Positions 13,459 to 24,169 of a DNA stretch of 64,000 nucleotides are shown one piece after another (the stretch's first letter is position 1; every line of letters begins with the position of its first letter). A program made the translations under genes and the position numbers. The notes beneath the pieces are model-generated. The model saw only the letters and a program-made list of their open reading frames with translations, did no database searches and was not told where the DNA came from. This DNA is from Ceratodon purpureus (taxonomy: Eukaryota > Streptophyta > Bryopsida > Pseudoditrichales > Ditrichaceae), in assembly GCA_014871385.1 (NCBI GenBank), contig CM026422.1, forward strand, positions 23,739,014 to 23,803,013. Direction: 5' to 3'.

Positions 13459-13560
13459 CCCTCTCCTCCTTCTCCTCCTCCTTCTCCTCCCCCTCCTCCT
13501 CTCCTCCCCTACTCCATCTCCATCTCCATCTCCATCTCTGCTCTTAAACCCAAAACCCTG
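13459..13560 (-). repeat. CT/TCC/TCTCCA-rich microsatellite in MLH1 leader
   Basis: Upstream of the MLH1 ATG the plus strand is almost pure pyrimidine: runs of (TCC)n and CTCCT from about 13440 to 13511, followed by about four copies of ATCTCC/TCTCCA (about 13511-13535). On the MLH1 strand this is a GGA/GAGATG-rich 5' leader or core promoter. Length polymorphism is expected. No TATA box is evident next to it. Confidence 0.7.
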
Positions 13561-13810
13561 ATCTCTCCTTCCACCAACACATCAACCACAACTTCACCCA
13601 TTTTTGCAACTCAATTCAGGAACCCATTTCGGTAACCCATGTGAGAAATCCATTATGCTAGTCGTTGCCATGCCACGCATATCACTATTCGAATTTCTTC
13701 AGCTTGAGAGTGCTCTCACAATTGGAGTTTCTCAGTTCATTTGGAGTTGAAGGCAGTTTTGTTGTCTGTGCTTATGGATTGATATCCGGATGCATACCGG
13801 TGTCATGCTC

Positions 13811-13920
13811 TGTGATACCTGTCTGATGTTTGTGTGATACCTGTCTGATGTTTGTGTGATACCTGTCTGATGTTTTTGTGATACCTGTCTGATGTTTGTG
13901 TGATACCTGTGTGATGCTTG
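13811..13920. repeat. 22-bp tandem repeat, five copies
   Basis: Five units of 22 bp start at 13811, 13833, 13855, 13877 and 13899, each beginning TGTGATACCTG and ending in a TGATG-type tail. The first four differ at about one position and the last is slightly more diverged (GTGTGATGC). A degenerate half unit may precede them. It lies in the MLH1-KLCR spacer, and I see no coding role. The minus-strand open frame across it is only a reading of the repeat. Confidence 0.9.
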
Positions 13921-14099
13921 TGTTAGAATGGGGTGAGATGGACGAGGTAGATGTGTTGATGCTTTGATTTCTGGTGAAGGAAATTTATGCGGAAGGGATT
14001 TGGGGGGCCGTGTTTGGGAGTGTTTGAGAAGGTGGAGGAGGTTCCTGTTGTGGATTTTGTGTCTGGTTGAGGGATTTTGTGCTTGCTCCACATCCTTGC

Positions 14100-14960
14100 A
14101 TTATTTTGAGGTGTAAAATAAGAATCATATTTTCATTGTACAGAATAAAATAACTGGTCACATTGTAGATTTAATCCATTATATAGACCATGTTAGAATT
14201 TGAAATGACATATTTTAACAGATTGGAAAAAGGTGGTTCATGAAAGTCTTTGAAATAAATGAAATTCGATATGATGATTGGCTCACAGTAAAAAATAAAA
14301 ATGATCAACATAGTACATTATTATTTTTGGGATGTTCCATGTGTCGGTGAAGAATTATTGGTGGAATTGAATCACTTTCTTCATGTTCATCAATAATGTC
14401 TTGGGCAAAATTGATTCAAAATATCTATTGAATCAAAGTTATGAAGAAATGTTTTTGGAACAACATTTTTGGTAAAAAATTGTCTAAATTCTGTTAAAAG
14501 ATCATTGGATTCCTTGCAATAAATGGTTGTTTTGTTTGGCTCTACAAGCTTAAATTAAATTATCTTGAATTGTCCAAAAAATAAATCAGTGAATTTGTTC
14601 ATAATTTACTATATTAGTTTTGAATTTAGAAATATCTTATCAAGTGCATTTTTTTATTTCCAATTTTCCAATTCTCATGCTCAATTGACTCATCTAGAAT
14701 TGATTCACTCATTCAATCATTGTTTACATAATAGCCATCATCACAAAATTCATCTAAATGCATCCTTTGATGTATATTCATAATTTACATTAAGATACCA
14801 TCAAAATTCCATCACTTTTATTTACCCGATTCAAGAAGATTAAATTTAATTTTTTAATTTAATTTTCTACAAATGAACCACAAAAAAGACTTCCAATAGC
14901 TATACATAATGTAACTATTTTCATAAAGACACCATTTGGACACCTCAAATATAAACATGT
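14100..14960. other. AT-rich intergenic DNA
   Basis: AT-rich sequence with only short open frames and no recognisable motif. I see no gene. Confidence 0.4.
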
Positions 14961-14961
14961 A

Positions 14962-15381
14962 AGGTAGAGGCACCCATAGCCGACTAGGTACCCATAACTA
15001 ATCAGTAGACTTCTCCATTTCCGACCTCATTTCGGACCACTTACTGTTCAAAATCTTAGGAGATCTAAAAGAAAGTATCAAGCATGATTGGTAGAAAGGG
15101 AATCAAAGGGAATCATATGGGAATATTTTGGTAGTAGCAGAGTGATCAAGTTTTGGTGTCATGGTGGTCGGTTTTAGGTGAGCCTACATATCGATTATAT
15201 GTATTACAAAACAAATGTCTTTCAAAATTCATAGTAAATTAAATATTGAAGTAAACATGACATTTAAAGTTGCATTCCTCCTTAATCCTATTTCCTCTTC
15301 AAGGAAAAATCTCCCTCAACTTATACACCTCCAATCTTAGCAACAAATCTCTTAACTGGTGGGTTATAGGTGCCTCCACCT
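14962..15381. mobile_element. MITE, family M1 (copy 1, about 420 bp)
   Basis: The left end AGGTAGAGGCACCCATAGCC is answered at the right end by the inverse of AGGTGGAGGCACCTATAACC (15362-15381), giving inverted repeats of about 20 bp with a few mismatches. TA lies directly outside both ends (14960-14961 and 15382-15383), the Tc1/mariner-type target duplication. An internal block around 15165-15195 (inverse of ATCGATATGTAGGCTCACC) recurs in opposite orientation in the copy at 28238-28637, so these are two members of one family. No coding capacity. A TTAA at 15352-15355, close to the right end, matches the site where the copy near 58.6 kb has been invaded. Confidence 0.8.
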
Positions 15382-15384
15382 TAG

Positions 15385-15900
15385 TGAGTATTACGTGCAT
15401 TTTATAGACCATTTGAATTCATGGTCTTTGGAAGATGTTAACATAATACTATTTTTAATATTTTTAAAAATTTATAAAACCACAATGTAACATTTTCTGA
15501 AATAGTATATATTTGTATTCTAAAGAACTTAATAGCCAAATTCTAATAATTCAACATTTAAAAGCAGGAGAAAAAATGCTGTATCAGATAGTCTTATTTA
15601 ACTTTTATTTATTTTTGGAATTAACAGAGAAATTCATTCGAAATAGCTCATGTGGAAGGTAGGAATAAATACACAATTTCTTCTCAATAAAGAAATTTGA
15701 TACATTAAATATAATTATACCAACTTTCCCAAGCTCCCAATTTCGAGTTGACTTAAATTCCATCAGAATTTCATGGCACCACACCATCAAACTTTGTCAT
15801 GAAACAATAAACTCCTCATAAATTTCTCAAAATTCAACACCATGCCAACACCTATATTCAGCCCACATCCAAGCTCCAATGATACGATAAAATACTCACC
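15385..15900. other. AT-rich intergenic DNA
   Basis: AT-rich, with one 61-codon open frame on the minus strand (15605-15790) that shows no motif. Nothing supportable. Confidence 0.4.
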
Positions 15901-15964
15901 GTCGCTGAAAACGGAAAAAAAAGCATCCATTAAAGTCGAAAAAACAAAACACAAACACTGTACC

Positions 15965-16250
15965 CATGGCTGTGCCCCTCTTTACAGCAGTGACGATGAT
16001 GCCCACAATCATCCTCCCCCCTCATGGCCCCCACCAACCCCCCCTCCCGAGGGGCCCCTCCAACGTCTCCCCCCCCTCGACGAGCCTTCGAACCCCGCTG
16101 CCCGCACCCCCGAAAGACGCCGTCTCTTCCGCCTCCACGCCCAACCTCCGGCTCCAAAACTTCAGTGGCTTCGATAAGTTGCTGCTGCTGGCCAGGCTCA
16201 AGCTCTTCTCTCCTTTAGGGCAACTCACCAACTCATGGATTATTTTTTCT
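15965..16250. other. GC-rich island with overlapping open frames, no gene recognised
   Basis: Base composition changes sharply from the AT-rich surroundings to a C-rich stretch (CCCCTC, CCCACC, CCTCCG). Frames stay open on both strands here (for example 15966-16256 plus and 16022-16231 minus), as GC-rich DNA allows. It could be a first exon, promoter or CpG-type island of an unrecognised gene, or an upstream leader of the plus-strand KLCR gene. No product could be assigned. Confidence 0.3.
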
Positions 16251-16259
16251 CAATGACCG

Positions 16260-17620
16260 AAGCAGTTATGGTGTGAGCAAGGTGCTGGCCAACAGAGGCA
16301 AACTCAGGTATGAAACATGACATGGCATTTGAACATTCCATTTGGTTGTGGATCCGGATCTGATGGTGTGAGAGGAGAGTTTTATGAAAAGAGTGAGTGA
16401 TTCATTCACAGAAAAATCAGTAGTTTGTGAATTCCATCACCGTGTTCAGAGTAGGAAAATGGTCCATCACCTGCTGTTTCTTAGTAGGAAGATGGTGAGA
16501 GGGTGAGGCTATCTTCTGTGTTGCAGGAGTAGGGAGATGGATTGTGAATGAGTGGCTCCATCTCCCATCATTTGGTAGGAGTTGAGTTTCCACATCAGTG
16601 CGGTGATATCATTTTTCCATTTTGGCACCCACTGATGGGATGGAGGTTTGGGTATCTGGGTCAGTGAGTGGTAGGTGGAATGAGGTGGTTGGGCGTGAGG
16701 GAGACAAGGTTTTTTGCACTGAGGGAGGCTTTCCATCCATCAAGCTATGGTTTTTGGTGTACTGGCCATCATGTTGTTGTTTGTACGTGTGAGTGATCAT
16801 TGGTTGTACGAGCGGTGGCGGTGTTGACTTGGGTACGGCGATGGAATGATGGTTTTGTTAAAACTTGGCTCTTTGAGGATTGGCAGTTAGTGGTGTGTTT
16901 TCCTGCGGCGCTTTGGGAATGCGGTTGGGGCGGAGGTTGCAGTAGCATGGAGGCCGTGCTGGAGCAGTCTGCTTCGGTGTTGGATCGTGGGAAGCGTTTT
17001 GTTACGGTACGTGTTGTGGATGGGGCGTGTTGATGGTTTTTGTCTGGGAGTTGTGAGTGTAAAAATGGGTAGAAAACGGGAGAGGAACATGGCATGGTTG
17101 GTTTCAGATTCTGCAAGTGTTTATGGAATTTGCAGCAAGTGAGCAGACGTTGTCTTTTTTAGAGTTGAAGCCAGATCCGGGGTCTGTGGGAACCCTGTTT
17201 AGGAGGGTTAGGGCTGAATTTTGACACACTCTGAGCTTATGTTTGCGGGCATGCCTTCAAGCTTCCTTTTCCTCCCTCTTAAACCACGAGAAAATAGGAG
17301 TTATTACCTAATTCGGATTTATCTGTAGAGGTTAATGAATTTTGAATTTGTTGATCGCACTTGGGAGCTTAGAGATGATGGGAGTGGCAAATTCCGGAAT
17401 GAGCTGAAGAGGAGTGGCTGTTTCACGAAAACAGAGCTGGGTTTGGTCCGTGTTCTGTCTTCTTGGTATGGTATTTATGAAGTGAAGGATGTAGTTTGAA
17501 TGATTATCGGCTGTGCTCTGCAGCAAAGTTTGTCCTCCGATTCAAGGATATAGATTTCCATGGCGCAACTGCTTCGTTTTCCACGACTATCTTCATAGCT
17601 CTGCAGTGACGAATGCCAGC
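16260..17620 (+). other. Probable upstream region and 5' leader of KLCR gene
   Basis: GT-rich on the plus strand. A short open stretch with an ATG at 16947 runs into a good GTACGT donor at 17007, and a CTCTGCAG acceptor-like site ends at 17523. No acceptor in the region joins the 16947 frame to the KLCR frame, so I treat the stretch as leader, not coding. The KLCR frame is open from 17513 but has no ATG before 17621. Confidence 0.35.
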
Positions 17621-20600
17621 ATGGTGATGGAGCCTTCCTCGCCATCGGTGTTGCCGGCCCGTAATGAGAGTAGGCCGGCGATTGCTGCAAGAGACAGCAA
17701 AAATGCAAACCCAAGTTCTTCAATTAAGGTACTCAAACCTACTCCTAAACCAGCTGTTGTCAAGAGATCGCCGGACCTGGCCCCGAAAGCTGGTCCACCT
17801 AGTCAAGCAAAGGCAGAACCTGCCCGGAGAAGTGTTACCAAATTACCGCAGCATGCTTCTGGGAAGGCCCAATCTAGCGGTGCGGATGGACCTAGAAAGA
17901 GCACCACCGAGAAACCAAGGAGGACTTCCACATTAGATAGTAGGAACAAAGAGAAGCAAGAGATGGAAGCTCTTGTGAGGAAGTTATCGACTCCAAACCT
18001 CGGTGCTCATCGTCCACCAGCGGTGCAAGTTCCTGAGAAAGCTGCAGCAAAGACCGTCGTCGCAAAGGTTGATGACAAGCCTTCAGAGGCTAAACCACTG
18101 CCTGCACAGAGTGAGCCGAAAGAGCTGGCTCCTCCTCAGGAATCTGTCAGCCCAAGGCTGGAAGCGCCCACTAATTTGGAATCCCAATCCCCTACTCAAG
18201 AAGCCCCGGCAGCCCGGAAGAGCAGGAATACAACTCCCGTCAGACGGCCCAGCAACGCAAGCGATGCCGAAAGTGAGGATGTCTCCACACATGTGCCGTT
18301 AACTCCGTCTAGAATCATGCCTTTGATGCCAGTATCTGCAATTGATGCAATGATGAATGATGAATCACAGGGTTCGAACGCTCATCTTGGTCCTTATCTT
18401 ATCAAACTGACGAAGTTGTATTCTATGGAAGAGGATCAATCCAAGGCAATTGATTATGGGATTAGAGCAGTTAGGTTTTACGAGAAGCAGACTGACAACG
18501 GGCAGCCTAGCTTGGAATTCATTGCTAGCCTTCAGATATTGGCAGCGTTATATGGTAGATTGGGCAACTTTGATGAAGCCATCCCTCTTCTGGAGAGGTC
18601 GGTGGTTATCCCTGTTACAGGTGAAAGCGAGGATCATGCCCTGGCTAAGTTTTCCGGCCACATGCAGCTTGGGGATTCCTTCAATCTGCTTGGAAAACAA
18701 AGTGCTGCATTGGACTCGTACCATCGCGCCCTCAGGGTGCAGAAGGCAATGCTCGGAGACTTGGATCCTCGAGTTGGTGAAACATGTCACTACATCGCCG
18801 AAGCACATTTGCAGGTTAGTTGATTCCTTACAGGTGGTTTTTTTGGGAGTTGTTTGTAAATGTTTTGTTTCTTAGAGATTGTTTGATATTCTTGTTAAGA
18901 ATGAGATGTTCGTAACAGTTGTGGGTCTTTTACTGCAGGCGTTGGATTTTGATAAAGCTGAGGCGTTGTGTGATCATGCAATTTCCATTCACAAAGAACA
19001 TGGTGAGGAAGGCTCTTTGGAAGAAGCAGCAGATCGGCGTCTTCTGGCGCTGGTTTTGAGTGCAAAGGGAGATCATGAGAAAGCTCTCGAGAACTTGATG
19101 CTTGCTTCGACAACCTTACAAGCAAACAGTTTGGAGGTATGTACTTCAAATATGTTTTTACTACTTCGATGCAGTGGGATTATGATAGATTGCAGTTCGA
19201 CCGGTTTGCCTTGTCTCCGTTCTTTTGAAATTATGAGGGAAAAATGCTATAGGTGATGAAATGCTAGCTCAGATCACGTGATTAGAATAAAGTTTATATG
19301 CACTAAAGAGTTGGATCAATAGAGGGAGGAATCGGGGGAGGGACTGAGAGGGAGGGAATGTGGGTTCACTGCCATAGAATTTTTGAGATTGTAGTCCGGC
19401 ATTTAACAACAGTTGGATCCCAATCCGGATAAAGTCATCATAAGCAGAAGCTTCAACTTTGTACAGACATGTTCATTATATGGTTCAAAATTTTATTGTT
19501 TTTGGATGCACATTTTATGCTGTGACGGCATTTACTCATGTTGTATTTTCTTCGTTTATCTTGGAATCCAGCTCGATGCAGCAGCCGTAAATCTAAGCAT
19601 TGGCGATGAACTACTTTCGCTGGGTCGAGATTCCGAGTCAGTAACTGCATACCAGAAGGCCATCTTGATGTTCAAGGCTCTGAAAGGAGATAACCACACA
19701 TTGGTCGCTGGCTGTTACGTTAGCCTTGCCGAGCTCTATATGAAGACCAACAAGCTTCGAGAGGCCAAGTCATTCTGTGAAAACGCTTTGCATATCTACG
19801 GAAAACAGGGATCCGGCCACAATCCCAACGATGTTGCAAGTGGACTCGCCGATGTGGCAGCCGTCTATGAGCAAATGAACGAGAAAGACACAGCAATTTT
19901 GCTTCTCCAGCGAGCACTTACAATCCAGGAATCTCTCCCAGGTTGAACTCCATTTTTCCAGTGCCATCTTTATGACTTCCATGAGATAGTTGCTATTATT
20001 TTGTCCATTGAAATATTCAACACCCTTAATCATCTCTCTAATCATGTCAATCTATCAACAGGTCAGCAAGCTGCAATGGGAGGCATCGAAGCGCAAATGG
20101 GACTCTTATACTACATGATGGAGAAGTTTGGGCCTGCATTGGATGCCTTCAAGAGTGCAACGTGCAAGCTAAGGGACGGGGGTCTGGAAAAGACGCCTCT
20201 ACTGGGGATGCTCTTGAACCAAATGGGCATCACATGCGTAGAGCTCGGTGACATCGAGCAGGCAGCAGAGTTGTTTGAAAATTCCCGGAGTATATTAGAA
20301 GACACCTACGGCCCATCTCACCTAGATACTCTAGACGTCTGTACCAACCTTGCCGGCAGCTATGATGCACTCGGAAGGTGATTTTCATTCTTATCCCACA
20401 CTATCAACCTTTGTCAACTAAATTGTGCAACCAACTTACACATGGATAAACTTCTCATGTAACGTGCTCTGGGTTACAGATTGGATGAGGCCACTCAACT
20501 TCTGGAAGATGTATTACAAGCAAAGGAGGAGAAGCTGGGCACAGTCCACCCAGATGTACACGATGACCGTGAACGATTACAGGAGCTTCTCAAGGATGTC

Positions 20601-20678
20601 GGCCGAACCTACACACCGAAATCACGCAGACTCGAAGAATTGCTACTCACTGCTAGAAAAGAGAATCGTAAAAGGTGA
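17621..20678 (+). CDS. KLCR: Kinesin-light-chain-related TPR protein (KLCR/CMU type)
   Basis: Five exons in phase (17621-18814, 18939-19136, 19572-19941, 20062-20377, 20480-20678, TGA) give 758 aa. Residues 1 to about 250 form a low-complexity, basic, Ser/Pro/Lys/Ala-rich region rich in KP, SP and TP. The rest is a continuous set of TPR helices. Landmarks are EAIPLLERS, DHALAKFSGHMQLGD, DPRVGETCHYIAEAH, EEAADRRLLAL, SKGDHEKALENL-like repeats, SFCENALHIYGK, GIEAQMGLLYYM and LDTLDVCTNLAGSYDALGRLDEA. These match plant KLCR/CMU proteins, which lie along cortical microtubules and, in Arabidopsis, keep microtubules from being displaced by cellulose synthase complexes. The first in-frame ATG is at 17621, with a second two codons later. 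The frame is open upstream to 17513, so an upstream spliced start is possible. The N-terminal tail looks longer than in the Arabidopsis proteins I remember. Confidence 0.92.
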
Positions 20679-22250
20679 AGGCCCTTGAATCCAATCTGGT
20701 TTACAACATTGCAACATGCAATAAAGCTCTCTGAATGTTGTGTGTGCTCATGTTTCTAGATACTATTACTCCAGGGAGTGTTTTTCACCTTCATTTCTTC
20801 CCCCTTCTGTTTGGTAACAGTAGACCCATGTACGATGATGTTAAGTGAAGGAAAGTCTGAGATTAGAGTGGGCAGTACGTGTAGGACATATTTGAGGCGC
20901 ATTAAAGGTTGCTGCGAATTGTAGAAGAGCATTTCACATACTCCGATTGAGGTCTATTTAAGATCATTCAGTACACAAGTTTTTGAGTGAGCCAAGCCTC
21001 TTAAATTATAAGTTAGAGCAAACCAGCGTGTATCATAGGCATTGAAACTCTATAAAATGACAGTATATACTTCTCTAACTGCAGCATCTTCCTCCGTACA
21101 TTCCTCGTAAGGAAAATTCTAGTAATTGCCATTTCTATTTTCTATCCCTCAAAAGTTGTAGATAGAAAGGATCTGCATGAAACAAGTCTCAAAATAGTTA
21201 ATCACAGGAAGTCTGTCCTCGAAAAGGTTGTCGGCTCTATTCCAAGCACCGCAACAAAAAAAAAATGCACATTAAACATAACCACATATTGCGTTAAGTG
21301 TGATAATTTATTATCTATTTTTTTTTAAATCCTTCAAATTCATGTTCAGAATATTGATGCTCTCAAATTATTCCGTGTAGAGCTGGAGTATACTTCACGT
21401 GGAAAAGTGTGCTCCATGTCATATGCCACCTGAAATAAGAAAATCTTTTAATATTGCAACATGCTTGCACATGCGGACATGTAGACTGTTCATAGTAGTA
21501 TGTAGGCTATTATTATTTCCTGATTTGCCATGCTTGTGCTGCAATTTGTGATGCTTGTGTACATGAAATTTTTTTGCAGTGAGAAAGAAGAATGAAGTTT
21601 GAGGTTTTGAGTTAAAAACATGCAGTTTATCCGCCTTTCCTGAAGAAAATTGTTACCGCATTGTTGATATTGGGACTATTCTGGTTCATCAGTTGGGTTA
21701 ACATCATCCAAGGTTTGAAAGCATTTTTTTGAATATTTTATAGAATGAGTTATTGTTGCTATTAATAGTAACAAGATCCTTGAAACCTATCATTCATTGG
21801 ATTTTATTTTAAAACCAACAATATGTTAAAGATTAATTTGGTACTAAGAAAATTCATTAGAAATTTTTAAAGCTAATAATTTTTATTTTAAATTTAAAAA
21901 AATCGAACCATATTTTTTACATAGGAAAAATTTCCAACTTTTTTTTTATCCACCTTGTATTAAAACCTTTGCCGAATCTTCACATTTCATTAGATTTAAA
22001 TTATATTTTTTCAACAAAAGTTGATATAGAATATAACATGATCCAATTTTTATTTTCTTAAATCTAAATTAGACATCAAATGAATAGAAAATGAAATTTA
22101 AATTTTTAAACCATTCAAAATGTGGAAAATGTTATCTGGAACCATTTGGGGTTTTATTGACAAGTCCATTAAACCGGTAGTCCCCACTCACTCCCGAGGT
22201 TACCTCCTACTTTCTAGTTTCTACCTTCGGAGTCAAAATATCTTGTATTG
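20679..22250. other. 3' flank of KLCR and AT-rich intergenic DNA
   Basis: The first few hundred bases are a plausible 3' UTR. The rest is AT-rich with poly-A/T runs (for example about 21258, 21320 and 21950). I see no gene, RNA or element ends. Confidence 0.4.
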
Positions 22251-22270
22251 CTTTGATTCCTTGAGAGCTC

Positions 22271-22349
22271 CAAGAGAGGTGGAGAAGGTTCACAGGAATA
22301 GGGTTCCAAATGGTGCAGAGTCTGACCCTGCCTTATATACTCGGACACC
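22271..22349 (+). repeat. Dispersed repeat fragment with TATA motif, copy 2
   Basis: Partner of 1628-1706, alignable over about 79 bp with a TATATA motif and the terminal GGACACC. It is followed by a 46-bp direct duplication (22418-22509) and an inverted repeat (22535-22592), so the surroundings may be the remains of one larger element. No ends can be defined. Confidence 0.5.
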
Positions 22350-22417
22350 CGGTTTAAGATGAGGTCAAATGACAAAGTCCAAAATTTAATAGTGTAAAGA
22401 TAAATGGCAACTAAAAT

Positions 22418-22509
22418 CAAACTTCTACCAACTATTTATTCATTACTACAATAAAGATACTACCAAACTTCTACCAACTATTTATTCATGATTAAAATAA
22501 AGATAACAC
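22418..22509. repeat. 46-bp direct tandem duplication
   Basis: Two head-to-tail copies start at 22418 and 22464, both opening CAAACTTCTACCAACTATTT, with a few differences in the second half. This is a simple local duplication. Confidence 0.8.
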
Positions 22510-22534
22510 CTCATGTCATCAACACAAAAAGCGC

Positions 22535-22592
22535 TTCAAATTTTGTGCATTACCATCATCGGTCCAATACCCGTGATGCACAAAATTTGAGG
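22535..22592. repeat. Inverted repeat, about 15-bp arms
   Basis: Arms TCAAATTTTGTGCAT (about 22535-22550) and its exact inverse (about 22576-22590) enclose a loop of about 25 bases. It could be a small foldback or a piece of a decayed element. No coding context. Confidence 0.7.
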
Positions 22593-22599
22593 TGGTTTT

Positions 22600-23825
22600 A
22601 GTGTTAGGATGGAGTGTTCTCTTTATCTGTTTTCCCCAACTTGTCAATGCAATTTTCTTCGAAGCTTAACTTTTAATTAAATCCTTGTTGGCCAACCTTA
22701 CACAATGTGGAAGGTGAACTATATGTAAATGTGTGTTGCAACATTCTTAGCTGCAAGCTTGGAAGGTTTCTGTTCGCAGCCTTACCTCAGACTGGAAGAC
22801 CACTCCATAGAAAGAGCTAAAGGTGCAGTGCCTTTGCACACATTTTCAAGGACTTGTGAGACAACACCATCAGTAAAGTCAGGTTCAGAATGCTTACAAA
22901 TTCTAATCTGAAGTCAGTGTAGTGAAAAAAATTGGCCAGCTTTGGAATCCAAGAACTTGCTCAAAAATGAATGGATTGAATCTCTCAGCTACAAAAGTAT
23001 TTGTATTTTTCTTATACATTTCCTACCACCTAGTACTTCCACCTCTGTTAGAAATCCACTATTTTTGTGCAATTTGGCATACTCAAAATGAGTTGTTTCA
23101 ATTGATGTATAGAAAATTCATCTTGCACTTCTTGAATGGTTTGTATCAATTCTTGTTTACTTATTGACATTTTTGTGAGAATGAAGCAAATTTTTATGTA
23201 TTTGCTGCATATTTTCTCTATACAAAGCTGTGCATCACTTTTGAAAAAAATCCTTTGTACAAATTGGGAGATTATAAGGTTCAAAGTCAATGTTGAAATA
23301 GCTGCCATTTTAAATCCTAAGCCGGAATCTAATCTAAAAAAATTTAGGGATTAAATGTACTTATATGATGTAGATTTTTAATTGCATTGTGATTCATGAC
23401 TTATAAAAACAAAATTTAACTTAGGTTATCAAATTGTATCAGTCATAATGTAACTCAAATAATGTGGGATTTATCTAATTTAAGCAACCAATTTTTTTTT
23501 ATAAATAAAATGGTTTAAAAATAATGCCCCAATTATTCCAAGTAATTTAGTCCACATTGAATAGAATAAATCCTCAAACAAAATTTTCAACCGTAGAAAA
23601 TCTGGAGTATCTTTAGATTTCAACTTTAAAATATGGTTGTGGCCTACATTAAATTTAAAATATGAATGCTATTATTTTTTACCTTGAATGGATTTTAGAA
23701 GAGATAATATTTAGATAAATTGATTTAGATATTTTCTTTTTATCTTTTAATAGAAGATATTAGGCTATTGTATTCCTTGAGAAATTAACTTAATATATGG
23801 AATAAAATTAGAGAGGATTCAAAAA
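22600..23825. other. AT-rich intergenic DNA
   Basis: Long AT-rich stretch. Open frames such as 22922-23167 and 23048-23308 overlap on opposite strands and have no motif. I see no gene. Confidence 0.4.
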
Positions 23826-23827
23826 CA

Positions 23828-24165
23828 ACAACATCCACTATTATATTGTTATCCAAATCATGAATAGCTTTAGTAAACTTCACCAATTTACCAATTTCTA
23901 AAATGTCAAAAGTTTTACGAACTTCCATTCATTTTCCTTTTTACAATTCAAAAGTTTTAGAGCGTTTATGTGCAAAAAACATAGTTTGAAGATTACAACA
24001 TCCACTATTGTATCGTTATCCAATTCATAAGGAGCTTTAGTAAACTTCATCAATTACCAATCTCCAAATACCTAAACCTTTATAGACCTTTGTTCATCAT
24101 CCACTTTGCACTAAAAACAAATATCCTTAGATCGTTTATATGCAACAAACACAATCTATAAAGAT
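23828..24165. repeat. Tandem duplication, about 167-bp unit, diverged
   Basis: ACAACATCCACTATT starts at 23828 and again at 23995. After each start the same order of blocks follows: GTTATCCAA, AGCTTTAGTAAACTTCA, TACCAAT, then near the end CGTTTATRTGCAA-AAACA. The copies have diverged by perhaps 20-25% with small indels, so the duplication is old. No coding capacity. Confidence 0.65.
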
Positions 24166-24169
24166 AAAG

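Noticed and set aside
13234-13635. Plus-strand frames across the MLH1 first exon
   Set aside because: Antisense shadows of a conserved MLH1 exon and of the CT-rich microsatellite.
16947-17006. ATG-initiated open stretch ending at a GTACGT donor, as a first KLCR exon
   Set aside because: No acceptor downstream joins it to the KLCR frame in phase; kept as leader sequence only.
17513-17620. Upstream extension of the KLCR frame
   Set aside because: It opens with GTG, not ATG, and has no in-frame ATG before 17621; more likely leader.
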